DNA of 64,000 nt from Nonomuraea sp. NEAU-A123. Lineage in GTDB: Bacteria > Actinomycetota > Actinomycetes > Streptosporangiales > Streptosporangiaceae. The stretch lies in contig NZ_JAHFZZ010000009.1 in NCBI RefSeq assembly GCF_018603905.1, positions 248,001 to 312,000 on the forward strand. The letters are read 5' to 3'. This document shows, piece after piece, positions 8,028 to 16,038 of the stretch (position 1 is its first letter; each line of letters opens with the position of its first letter). The notes beneath the pieces are model-generated. The model ran no database searches. It was given only the letters and a program-made list of their open reading frames with translations, and was not told where the DNA came from. Made by a program: the position numbers and the translations under genes.

Positions 8028-8924
8028 GTGCACCACGACGCCAAACCCCCCCGTCTGCGCCGTGATGGGCGGGCCGCGGCCCTGTTCGCCGGGCCCAGCC
8101 TCATCGGGTTGACGCTGTTCACCCTCTTCCCGATCGTGTTGTCCTTGGTGATGGCGTTCTTCCAGTGGCCCGCGGTGGGCGAGCGCACCTTCAACGGGCT
8201 GGAGAACTTCGCGACGCTGTTCACCGATCCCGTCTTCCGGCGGGCGCTGCTCAACACGCTGCTGTTCGTGGTGCTCTACCTGCCGCTCAACCTCATCGTG
8301 TCGGTGGGGTTGGCGGTGTGGATGGGCCCGCGCATCAAGGGCCGCAAGGCGCTGCGCGTGGTGTTCTTCCTGCCCGTGGTCACGCCGATGGTGGCCAACG
8401 CGGTCGTCTGGCGGATGATCTACCAGCCGAACGGGCTCATCGACGGCTCGCTGTACGCCGCCACCGGCACGCACGCGCCGAACTTCCTCGGCGAGCAGGG
8501 CTGGGCCATGTTCGCCGTCGTCGCGATGAGCGTGTGGCAGGGGTTCGGCTACAACATGCTGGTCTTCTCGGCCGCGCTGGACGCCATCCCCCGGCACCTC
8601 CTGGAGGCGGCGCAGATCGACGGGGCGGGACCATGGCGTCAGTTCTTCCGCATCATGCTGCCGATGATCTCCCCGGCGCTGTTCTTCGCCACGACCATGA
8701 CGCTCATCACGTCGTTCCAGATCTTCACCCAGCCGTTCCTGATGACCGGCGGCGGGCCCGGCAACGACACCGAGACCCTCATGATGTTCGTCTTCGACAA
8801 GGGGTTCTCGATCTATCAGTTCGGACTCGCGTCCGCCGGGGCCTGGATCGTGTTCGTGCTGATCCTGGGCGTGACCGCGGTGCAGTTCGCCGGCCAGCGC
8901 AAGTGGGTGAACTACGATGTCTGA
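8028..8924 (+). CDS. Sugar ABC transporter permease (MalF type)
   Basis: This 298-aa integral membrane protein has about six hydrophobic segments and the EAA loop near LLEAAQIDGAGPWRQFFRIMLP, where the ATPase docks. The start is GTG at 8028, with GGGAG upstream and eight bases after the binding-protein stop. It pairs with the next gene to form the channel of a CUT1-type importer. It lies in the operon controlled from 6675. Confidence 0.94.
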   Translation: MHHDAKPPRLRRDGRAAALFAGPSLIGLTLFTLFPIVLSLVMAFFQWPAVGERTFNGLENFATLFTDPVFRRALLNTLLFVVLYLPLNLIVSVGLAVWMGPRIKGRKALRVVFFLPVVTPMVANAVVWRMIYQPNGLIDGSLYAATGTHAPNFLGEQGWAMFAVVAMSVWQGFGYNMLVFSAALDAIPRHLLEAAQIDGAGPWRQFFRIMLPMISPALFFATTMTLITSFQIFTQPFLMTGGGPGNDTETLMMFVFDKGFSIYQFGLASAGAWIVFVLILGVTAVQFAGQRKWVNYDV

Positions 8925-9756
8925 TCACGCCGTCCGCCGCGTCAGGCTGGTCATCTCGCACATCGCGCTCTACCTGGTGGCCGCCGCGTTCCTGTCGCCG
9001 CTGGTGTACATGCTGGCCACCTCGTTCAAGCGCCCCGACGAGGTGTTCGGGTCGCCGCCGAGCCTGTTCGGGTCGGTGTTCCGGTGGCAGAACTACACCG
9101 AGGCGTTCGAGTACCTGCCGTTCGGGCGGTTCGTGCTCAACGGGTTCGCCGTCGCCGTCTGCGGCACCCTTGTGGTGCTGGTGGCGTCGGCCACGTCGGC
9201 GTACGCCTTCTCGCGGCTGCGCTGGCGCGGTCGCGACGGCGTCTTCCTGGTCTTCCTGGCCACGCTGATGATCCCCCAGGAAGTGCTGGTCGTGCCGATG
9301 TTCATGCTGATGAAGTGGTTCGGCTGGGTGGACTCCTACCAGGCGCTGATCTTCCCCTGGGCGTTCACCGCCTTCGGGACGTTCATGCTGCGCCAGTTCT
9401 TCCTGACCATCCCCGAAGAGATGTCCGAGAGCGCCCGCATCGACGGCGCGGGAGCGGTGCGCGTCTTCACCAGCATCATGCTGCCGCTGATCAGGCCCGC
9501 GCTCGCGGTGCTGGCGGTCTTCACGTTCATCAACTTCTGGAACAGCTTCATGTGGCCGCTGATCATCATCAACTCGGTGGACGAGAAGGCCACGGTGCCG
9601 CTGGGCCTGCAGATGTTCTTCGGCCAGCAGGGCACCCAGTGGAACCTCATCATGGCCGCCTCGGTGATCTCCATGGCGCCCACCGCGGGGCTGCTCATCC
9701 TCCTGCAGAAACATCTCGTACGCGGGATCGCGACCAGCGGTTTCGGCGGCCGGTGA
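8917..9756 (+). CDS. Sugar ABC transporter permease (MalG type)
   Basis: This 279-aa membrane protein overlaps the previous gene by eight bases, so the two are translationally linked. The EAA loop reads ESARIDGAGAVRVFTSIMLP. Periplasm-facing and membrane segments follow the MalG pattern, ending in a short basic tail. Together with the preceding permease it forms the importer pore; the ATPase must come from another locus. It is followed closely by the GH29 gene. Confidence 0.94.
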   Translation: MSDHAVRRVRLVISHIALYLVAAAFLSPLVYMLATSFKRPDEVFGSPPSLFGSVFRWQNYTEAFEYLPFGRFVLNGFAVAVCGTLVVLVASATSAYAFSRLRWRGRDGVFLVFLATLMIPQEVLVVPMFMLMKWFGWVDSYQALIFPWAFTAFGTFMLRQFFLTIPEEMSESARIDGAGAVRVFTSIMLPLIRPALAVLAVFTFINFWNSFMWPLIIINSVDEKATVPLGLQMFFGQQGTQWNLIMAASVISMAPTAGLLILLQKHLVRGIATSGFGGR

Positions 9757-9776
9757 AAACTCTTGAAAGGAATGTC

Positions 9777-11042
9777 GTGGACCACGCCTGGTTCTCCGAG
9801 TCCCGGTTCGGCATGTTCGTGCACTGGGGCCTCTACGCTCTGCCCGCCCGCCACGAGTGGGTGAAGAACCGCGAGCAGCTGACCGATGAGGACTACCAGC
9901 GGTATTTCGACCACTTCGACCCCGACCTGTACGACCCGGCGCGGTGGGCGCGGCTGGCCAAGGAGGCCGGCATGCGCTACATCGTCCTCACCACCAAGCA
10001 CCACGAAGGCTTCTGCCTGTGGGACTCGGCGCACACCGACTACAAGGTGACCCGTACCCCCTGGGGCAAGGACCTGGTCGCGCCGTTCGTGGAGGCCGTA
10101 CGCGCCGAAGGGCTGAAGGTCGGCTTCTACCACTCGCTGATCGACTGGCACCACCCCGAGTTCCCCGTCGACTCCCGCCACCCGCAGCGCGATGACGAGG
10201 CGTACAAGGCCGCCACCGCGGGCCGCGACGTCTCCAAGTACGCCGACTACCTGCATGCCCAGGTACGCGAACTCCTGACCGACTACGGCCGGATCGACTA
10301 CCTGTTCTTCGACTTCTCCTACCGGGACAGGCCGGGCGAGTGGGGCGGCAAGGGCGCCGACGACTGGCGCTCCCCCGAGTTGCTGGAGATGGTGCGAGAG
10401 CTCCAGCCGGGGATCATCGTCAACGACCGGCTCGACATCCCCGGCGACTTCGTCACCCCTGAGCAGTACCAGCCCGCCGGCCCGATGACCGTCGACGGCC
10501 ACGAGGTGCCGTGGGAGGCCTGCCAGACCCTCAACGGAAGCTGGGGATACGACCGGGACAATCTCGACTACAAGTCCCCTGACCTGCTCGTACGCATGCT
10601 GGTCGACAGCGTCGCCAAGGGCGGCAACCTGCTGCTCAACGTGGGCCCTGACGGCCGCGGCCAGATCGACCCGCGCGCCCGCCAGACCCTCGGCGACATC
10701 GGCGACTGGATGCGGCTGAACTCCCGCTCCATCTACGGCTGCGGCCCCAGCGGCTTCACCGCGCCTCCCGACTGCCGCTACACGCAGCGGGGTGATCGGC
10801 TCTATCTGCACGTGTTCGCCTGGCCGTTCCGCCACCTGCACCTGCCGGGGCTGGCCGGGCGGGTGAAGTACGCCCAGTTCCTGCACGACGCGTCGGAGAT
10901 CCGTTCGCGCGTGATCGACCCCACCCAGACGGCCGCGAACACGGCGATCGGTGCCCCGGCCCCGGACGTCCTGACCCTCGACCTGCCGGTTCAACGCCCC
11001 GACGTCGCCGTACCGGTCATCGAACTGTTCCTCACCGACTAG
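9777..11042 (+). CDS. GH29 alpha-L-fucosidase, cytoplasmic
   Basis: The GTG at 9777 has a good ribosome site (GAAAGGA five bases upstream) and gives 421 aa beginning MDHAWFSESRFGMFVHWGLY, the usual GH29 opening. A GTG at 9753 overlapping the permease stop is less likely. YIVLTTKHHEGFCLWDS and DYLFFDFSY are strong GH29 signatures; Asp179 in the latter is the expected nucleophile. There is no signal peptide, so it should act on imported fucosides, releasing L-fucose. It closes the operon. GH29 enzymes can prefer different linkages, and the exact substrate cannot be read here. Confidence 0.92.
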   Translation: MDHAWFSESRFGMFVHWGLYALPARHEWVKNREQLTDEDYQRYFDHFDPDLYDPARWARLAKEAGMRYIVLTTKHHEGFCLWDSAHTDYKVTRTPWGKDLVAPFVEAVRAEGLKVGFYHSLIDWHHPEFPVDSRHPQRDDEAYKAATAGRDVSKYADYLHAQVRELLTDYGRIDYLFFDFSYRDRPGEWGGKGADDWRSPELLEMVRELQPGIIVNDRLDIPGDFVTPEQYQPAGPMTVDGHEVPWEACQTLNGSWGYDRDNLDYKSPDLLVRMLVDSVAKGGNLLLNVGPDGRGQIDPRARQTLGDIGDWMRLNSRSIYGCGPSGFTAPPDCRYTQRGDRLYLHVFAWPFRHLHLPGLAGRVKYAQFLHDASEIRSRVIDPTQTAANTAIGAPAPDVLTLDLPVQRPDVAVPVIELFLTD

Positions 11043-11050
11043 CCCCCACC

Positions 11051-11085
11051 GGCCCCGGTTCCCGGCACCCGCCGGAACCGGGGCC
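11051..11085. terminator. Strong bidirectional terminator
   Basis: GGCCCCGGTTCC and GGAACCGGGGCC are perfect 12-base arms around an 11-base loop. It separates the GH29 gene from the convergent methyltransferase. Confidence 0.85.
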
Positions 11086-11131
11086 TCGTCCGTCACCGCG
11101 CTTCGCGACCCCCAACCCTGGGACAAACCGG

Positions 11132-11956
11132 TCAGCCCTCGCGGCGGAGGATGGCGATGTAGTCGGCCGTCGAGTTCTTGTCATACGTGGCGTCGGTAAG
11201 TTCCCAGCCGGTGCCGGAGACGAGTTCGGCGAGCTCGCGTGGTGCCAGGCACAGGTAATGGAACCAGGGTGTCGCCACGTCGCGATAGCGGATCCGCATG
11301 GTGCGCTGTCCGGCGATGCGGCCTGCCCGCAGGTTCCGTTCGTTGTAGGGCAGGTGCAGTGGATCGACGGAATCGGTCGTGTTGTTGCCTCGGCCGACGA
11401 TCACGGCACCGGGTGCGGCCATCGCGGCCAGAGCCCGCAGGAACCGCGGTGCCCGCTCGCGGCTTTCCAGCAGGCCCAGGTTGGCGCCCAGGAGCAGGAA
11501 GCTGTCGTAACGCGCCCCGGTCGCGGCGTGTTCGTCAACCGTGGCGAGAACGACTGACCGTATCCCTTGCTGCCCGCACACCTCGAGCGCGCCACTGGAG
11601 GTGTCGAGCGCGGTGACGGCGTGGCCTCGCTCGAGCAACGCGCGCGCGGCTCGTCCTCCGCCGGCGCCGACGTCCAGGACCTTGCCTTTGACCAGATCCA
11701 ATGCTCGGCGTTCCGCGTTCGGCCACTGCTCGATCGGCGCGAGCCAGGGTGCGACGGGAAGGGACTTCACCAGGCCGTCGTCGCGTTCCATGATCTGGAG
11801 GATCGGGGCGGCGTCCGAGGTCAGAGATGCCCGGTAGGCATCGCGCAGCATGTCCCCGATCGCGTCACCGATGCGAGGACCGAAACGATCCTCCTGGCGG
11901 TCTTCGGTTCCTTGGCGGTCGAGACCTCCAAGAGTGCGGAAGTCGGGTGCGTTCAA
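11132..11956 (-). CDS. Class I SAM-dependent methyltransferase coupled to LanKC
   Basis: The 274-aa protein begins with TTG at 11956, whose bases overlap the TGA of the upstream LanKC gene (TTGA), with AAGGAG at good spacing. The SAM-binding motif is VLDVGAGGGRAARALLERG near residues 95-113, followed by the acidic end of strand 2 (TALDTSS). The C-terminal half is typical of small-molecule or peptide methyltransferases, with no membrane segment. The tight coupling to LanKC suggests it modifies the same peptide product, but it could act on another substrate. A long open frame continues upstream in the same phase and is only a shadow of LanKC. Confidence 0.88.
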   Translation of the reverse strand: MNAPDFRTLGGLDRQGTEDRQEDRFGPRIGDAIGDMLRDAYRASLTSDAAPILQIMERDDGLVKSLPVAPWLAPIEQWPNAERRALDLVKGKVLDVGAGGGRAARALLERGHAVTALDTSSGALEVCGQQGIRSVVLATVDEHAATGARYDSFLLLGANLGLLESRERAPRFLRALAAMAAPGAVIVGRGNNTTDSVDPLHLPYNERNLRAGRIAGQRTMRIRYRDVATPWFHYLCLAPRELAELVSGTGWELTDATYDKNSTADYIAILRREG

Positions 11957-14598
11957 AGTCTCTCCTTGGCCGGAACTGGGGCAGATAGAAGGGGCGTGTC
12001 GCCGCCCTGCACGGCGAGACGGCGGAAGAAGCCCAGAATTCCGGCCAGCCCGGTCATCAGCGAGACGGCTCCGGCCTCGCCCGGATCCTTGATGAAGACC
12101 GGGTGGTCGGCCGGACCGGCACTGCGCAGCAGCATCTGCACGGCGACGGCGCGTGCCGCGTCCCAGCTTCGTGGATCCCCGTCGCGAACGGCGATGTCGA
12201 TGAGCGCGTTGCCGATGCCGGCCGCGCCGCAGCACTGATCGAGTACGCCGATCCGAGGCATGAAGAGCTCCATCGCCGTGCCGATATCCCTGGCGCGGTG
12301 GATCAGCGCCGGATCGCCGAACGCCGTTCCTGCGTGGAGCAGCGTGGGCACGATGCCGGCCAGGCCCCGGCACCAGGAGAGGGCGGGCGCCGGCGCGGAT
12401 CGTTCGCGCGCCTGCCGTGCCCACATTCCGGCGTGTTCGGCCAGCCGTTCGGTGCGCTTGACGGCCTCCGCCTGCAGACGATGGTCTCCGATACGCGTAC
12501 CGGCGCTGATCAGCAACTCGATGACGCCCGCGCGCCCGCGCGCCGGGCCCATGGATGAGTCGATGGCCGCCCAGTCGCGCGGCGGGGCATCGTCGGCCTC
12601 CGAGCCGAGGTCGCCGCCGTCCATGACGAATTCCGCGCATCGCCGGACGACGGCGAGATGGGCTGGGTCGGCGTCGTGCCGCGACAGCAACAGGTGGCCG
12701 ATCCCGACCCCGGCGGCCCCGGTGATCAGCCCGAGCCCGTCCGGGGCCCACTCCGCGCCCGGCACATACGGGCCGAGATACTCCTCGGGTGGCGCGATGC
12801 CGTGCTCGCGCGCCCGCATCAGGAAGACGTCGATCCCCGTCCGGCCGCGAAACAGACCGGGCCGCGGGTGCGCGGGCATGGCACGGACGGTGACGGCGGC
12901 CAGCTCGTGTACGCAGTCGGCGACACCGGGCTCGCCCAGATGTTCCAGCAGTTCGAGGCCGATGCCTGCCGTCCCGGCGTGGACATCGGCGCCGTAGGCG
13001 GATGCCGATGGGTCGGCCAGGATACGGCGGGCCTGGGCGAGCACGTCGGCGAGAACGCTCCCGGCGATGTCCGCGGCGAGTTCGGGGGTGACGTTCGGCG
13101 GCGCGGGCAGGCCCCGGAACCGTCGCGTGCTCTCCACGGCGGTGCACCCGACCTCGGTGGTGCGCCGGATCGGGATCTCCCCCGCCGCGAGCCGCCGCAG
13201 TGCGGTTCGGGCGGCGTGCTCGTCGCCGAGCAGGTCCGCGATGATGGCGATCATTCCGGTCGGTTCCTCGCCATAGGCGGACCGGATGGCCTGGAGCGCA
13301 CGCTCGCGGGGCAGACCGGAGTCGTCTCCCAGCGTGACCGGCCGTATGTGCCACATCGCGAACAGCAGCGTCATGGCGAGGGCGTGAAGGTCGTCGGTGT
13401 CTCGTGGCGGCTCGTCGCGCCGCTGCCGCGCCGGCGCGTAGCCATGCGTCCCTCCGGGGAGGTGCAGGCCGTCGTAGCAGGCCACGCCGAAGTCGACGAC
13501 GCTGACCCGGTCACCGTCGATCACCACGTTCTTCGGTGCGAGGTCGCGCATGATGATGCCGCGCGCATGAAGATCTAGGAGGATCTGGGCGAGTCGCCTG
13601 CCGAGCGTTTCGAGGCGACGCCGATCTCCGGCGCCATGATGCGCATCGATCGGATACGGACCGTTCTGGGCGATGTCCTCGGCGAGATTGACCGGGCCGG
13701 CGTCGGACGTCACCAAGAACTCGTCCTGGCCGTGCCGGAAGTGATCCAGAAATCGCGGGACACCAGGGCAATCCTTGAGTGCCTGCAGGACACGGCGTTC
13801 GTTGCGCAGCCGCATGCGGATGTCGCCCGAGGTCGCGGTTTCGTCCACCAGAGCACGGGCCTGCTTGATGACGACGTTCGTCCCGTCGCGCTGGTCGACG
13901 GCCCGATAGACGTTGCCACGCGCGGATTCGAAGATTCCCGCGACAACCCGGTAGTGGTGGCCGAGAACCGCCGGTTCCTCCAGAGTGCTCTCTTCATCCG
14001 GCCGCAGGCCGGTGAACGGATCGACGACCCAGGCCGGCTGCTCGTAGTGCAGGCCGGCGAGCCCTTCGAACTCTTCCCCGCCAGGCCCATCGATCCGGGC
14101 GACGAACCGTCCACGCGCGTCGGAATCGTCGGCCTTCTTGAACGGGCCATAGCGGTAATAGACCGGGGAGTCCTGGTCCACCCGCCGATCGCTGAGCACT
14201 CGCGGCCCCAGATGGCCACGCAGGAGTTCGGCCAACTGCAGGCCCAGCCCACGGATCCGCCGCTGGTCCGGGTAGATCGTGAACGCCTTCCCGACGCTCG
14301 CCGGGGCACTGTATCCGTTGTTCAGCCGGTCGAGGACCTGGTGCGAGCGTGCGAGCTTGAACACGCAGCCCTCGGCCAGAAGCAGGGGAACAAGCTTCTC
14401 GACCAGCTCCGAGTAGGTTGCCGACCGAGAGGAGACATGCAGTTTCCAGCCATGTTCGAGCAGCGGGACACCATGGGGATACACCGTCAGCCACGTCTGT
14501 CCGAGGCTTGTGCGATGGCCGGTCCGGACATGCTCTTCGACGATTTTCTCGATGGCTTCGGAGTCCCTTGCTGACACCTCAGACATTGATGCCATCAC
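11953..14598 (-). CDS. Class III/IV-like lanthipeptide synthetase (LanKC/LanL)
   Basis: The 881-aa protein has three regions. Residues ~1-210 resemble the phosphoSer/Thr lyase, with GWKLHVS (Lys52) and FKLARS (Lys81). Residues ~215-470 are a Ser/Thr kinase with VIKQ (Lys245), MRDLAPKN and VVDFGVA (DFG at 369-371). Residues ~520-860 are a LanC-type cyclase with SWCRG (Cys743) and QCCGAAGIGN (Cys789, Cys790). The family phosphorylates and eliminates Ser/Thr, then adds Cys to form thioether rings. The usual Cys-His pair of the zinc site is Cys-Cys here. GTG 14598 or ATG 14595 could start it; the ATG overlaps a TGA from the frame upstream. No cysteine-containing precursor is visible nearby. Confidence 0.9.
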   Translation of the reverse strand: MMASMSEVSARDSEAIEKIVEEHVRTGHRTSLGQTWLTVYPHGVPLLEHGWKLHVSSRSATYSELVEKLVPLLLAEGCVFKLARSHQVLDRLNNGYSAPASVGKAFTIYPDQRRIRGLGLQLAELLRGHLGPRVLSDRRVDQDSPVYYRYGPFKKADDSDARGRFVARIDGPGGEEFEGLAGLHYEQPAWVVDPFTGLRPDEESTLEEPAVLGHHYRVVAGIFESARGNVYRAVDQRDGTNVVIKQARALVDETATSGDIRMRLRNERRVLQALKDCPGVPRFLDHFRHGQDEFLVTSDAGPVNLAEDIAQNGPYPIDAHHGAGDRRRLETLGRRLAQILLDLHARGIIMRDLAPKNVVIDGDRVSVVDFGVACYDGLHLPGGTHGYAPARQRRDEPPRDTDDLHALAMTLLFAMWHIRPVTLGDDSGLPRERALQAIRSAYGEEPTGMIAIIADLLGDEHAARTALRRLAAGEIPIRRTTEVGCTAVESTRRFRGLPAPPNVTPELAADIAGSVLADVLAQARRILADPSASAYGADVHAGTAGIGLELLEHLGEPGVADCVHELAAVTVRAMPAHPRPGLFRGRTGIDVFLMRAREHGIAPPEEYLGPYVPGAEWAPDGLGLITGAAGVGIGHLLLSRHDADPAHLAVVRRCAEFVMDGGDLGSEADDAPPRDWAAIDSSMGPARGRAGVIELLISAGTRIGDHRLQAEAVKRTERLAEHAGMWARQARERSAPAPALSWCRGLAGIVPTLLHAGTAFGDPALIHRARDIGTAMELFMPRIGVLDQCCGAAGIGNALIDIAVRDGDPRSWDAARAVAVQMLLRSAGPADHPVFIKDPGEAGAVSLMTGLAGILGFFRRLAVQGGDTPLLSAPVPAKERL

Positions 14599-14801
14599 GC
14601 CGGAAGAGCATGCCCGACCTCTTTCTCCAGGAAGTTCAGCACGGCCTCGACAGCGGGCCGGGTGCCGTCAGCCGCCTACGTCCAGGTGCTGTCGATCTGC
14701 AGCCGCCCGTCCTGCGCCCTGACGGTCTCGAGGAAGCCGATGGTCGGCTCCAGCACGTTCGTTCCTGCTTCACGGGGTTCCAGAGCAAGCAGATTGTTCA
14801 A
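14595..14801 (-). pseudogene. Small reading frame interrupted by an in-frame TAG, upstream of LanKC
   Basis: A TTG at 14801 with a strong ribosome site (GGGAG five bases away) opens a frame beginning LNNLLALEPREAGTNVLEP. It reaches TAG at 14678-14676 after 41 codons, ending IDSTWT. The same phase then stays open for 26 more codons (AADGTRPAVEAV... ending HALPA) to a TGA at 14597 that overlaps the LanKC ATG as TGATG. Either the 41-aa product is real, for example a leader-like peptide with an LLALE motif, or this is a 68-codon gene with a nonsense codon or read-through. Neither part contains cysteine, so it is not a normal lanthipeptide precursor. I recognise no family. Confidence 0.5.
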
Positions 14802-14852
14802 CGTAACTCCCTCTCCGTGGGCGCCGCCACGGCGCTTCCGACGATCTCCCCT

Positions 14853-14858
14853 TGTATA
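14853..14858 (-). promoter_or_regulatory. Possible -10 box for the LanKC operon
   Basis: TATACA on the minus strand lies ~50 bases before the TTG at 14801, in a locally AT-rich patch. No convincing -35 box accompanies it. Confidence 0.25.
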
Positions 14859-14931
14859 GCATTTGACGATCTTCGTCACTATTCTTGACTTTTGTTCGTC
14901 TATGTGTAGCTGGAAGGGTCAGGTGCAACGC

Positions 14932-15030
14932 ATGATCGCGCGGATATGGCGAGGATGGGCCTCGACAACGACAGCCGACGACTACCAGCGCCACTACGAA
15001 TCCGAGGTCGCCGAGCATCTCCAGCGGTGA
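14932..15030 (+). pseudogene. N-terminal remnant of an antibiotic-biosynthesis-monooxygenase-like protein
   Basis: ATG at 14932 opens a 32-codon frame beginning MIARIWRGWASTTTADDYQR and ending EVAEHLQR at TGA 15028-15030. This matches the first beta strand and helix of ABM/dimeric alpha-beta-barrel proteins as I remember them; intact members continue for about 70 more residues. No other frame downstream supplies the missing part before the LysR gene at 15079. I read it as a truncated gene. The match rests on a short segment and is moderately sure. Confidence 0.5.
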
Positions 15031-15078
15031 CCGGCCGATTCGAACCACAGGTCTTGACCATTGTTCCGGCCCGCCACC

Positions 15079-15993
15079 TCACGTACTAGCGCTCGAGTCT
15101 TCCCTCTCTGCCTCGCGGCGACTCCCCGCGTACTTTCGAGCGATGTCTCGCATCCGTGTGACGTGGGGATGCCAAGGCCGGTCGGTGGGGCCGGTGAGCA
15201 CGAGCCGACGGCCGAGTCTCGGTTCGAGCTCGACCATGATGAGGGTGTCGGGGAGCATGGCGGTGGCGAGCGAAGGCATGATCGCGACGCCGAGATGTGC
15301 TTCGACCATGGCGAGGAGGGTGGTGACCTCGTGGACCCTCTGTGCGGGGGCGTAGCGGGCGCCGATTGTGGCGTGCATGTGCTTGATCTGGGGCTCGCAG
15401 CCGCTGGAGGTCACCAGTAGCGGGTCCGCCAGAAGGTCCTCGAGTTCGATGCGCCCGCTGGCCGCCAGGGGGTGATCCCGTCGGAGCACGGCCCGGAAGT
15501 CGTCGCTGGCCAGCAGCAGACCGCCCGCTGGGAACGGGTCGGGGTCGATGAGCACGGCGGCGTCGACGGCCCCGGTCGCCAGCCATTCCTGGAGCTCGGC
15601 GTCGCTGCCTTCGAAGAGGCGGATGTCGACTCCGGGGATCTCCGTACTCCACAGCGCGAACAGTTCGGGAATGAGCCGGTGGGAGACGGTCGGCGACGCT
15701 GCCACCCGAACGAGGCCGGTGGCGTCCTTTTCGTTGTGGGTCTCGATGGCGGCTTCCAGGGCGCGTGCCGCCGCGAGCACGCTGCGGGCGTGCGGGAGGA
15801 GGAGCTCGCCGAGCACGGTTGCGGTGATGGCGGGGGAACGGCGCACGAGCGGGGCTCCGGTGGCGCGTTCGAACGCGGCGAGTGTGTGGGAGACGGCTGA
15901 CTGGCTCATCCGGAGGTGGTCGGCTGCCGCGCCGAAGCCACCGTGGTCGATCACGGCCGTGAACACCTCAAGCTGGCGCAGGGTCACGCTCAT
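15079..15993 (-). CDS. LysR-family transcriptional regulator
   Basis: The protein is 304 aa, standard LysR length. The N-terminal winged helix starts TLRQLEVFTAVIDHGGFGAAA with the recognition helix SQSAVSHTLAAFERATG. Residues ~90-295 form the periplasmic-binding-protein-like effector domain. It diverges from the EamA transporter with only about 45 bases between starts, the classic layout for a LysR protein controlling its neighbour. The likely target is the EamA-aminopeptidase-PhzF operon. The effector is unknown, perhaps an amino acid or imino acid given those genes. Confidence 0.93.
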   Translation of the reverse strand: MSVTLRQLEVFTAVIDHGGFGAAADHLRMSQSAVSHTLAAFERATGAPLVRRSPAITATVLGELLLPHARSVLAAARALEAAIETHNEKDATGLVRVAASPTVSHRLIPELFALWSTEIPGVDIRLFEGSDAELQEWLATGAVDAAVLIDPDPFPAGGLLLASDDFRAVLRRDHPLAASGRIELEDLLADPLLVTSSGCEPQIKHMHATIGARYAPAQRVHEVTTLLAMVEAHLGVAIMPSLATAMLPDTLIMVELEPRLGRRLVLTGPTDRPWHPHVTRMRDIARKYAGSRREAEREDSSAST

Positions 15994-16007
15994 GTATCTA
16001 CCTCATG

Positions 16008-16037
16008 CATCGATGAACTTGATTTATTTGCTTCATC
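16008..16037. promoter_or_regulatory. Candidate LysR operator in the divergent gap
   Basis: CATCGATG (16008-16015) is a perfect palindrome, and GATGAA (16012-16017) pairs with TTCATC (16032-16037) across 14 bases. The AT-rich gap separates the LysR start (15993) from the EamA start (16039). Confidence 0.4.
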
Positions 16038-16038
16038 C

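Noticed and set aside
11957..13354. Long in-phase upstream extension of the methyltransferase
   Set aside because: It is an Arg-rich out-of-frame reading of LanKC; the TTG at 11956 with AAGGAG is the natural start.
14770..15048. Cysteine-containing small frame as a lanthipeptide precursor
   Set aside because: It has no ribosome site and a basic, leader-unlike sequence, and it overlaps the better small frame and the ABM fragment in another phase.
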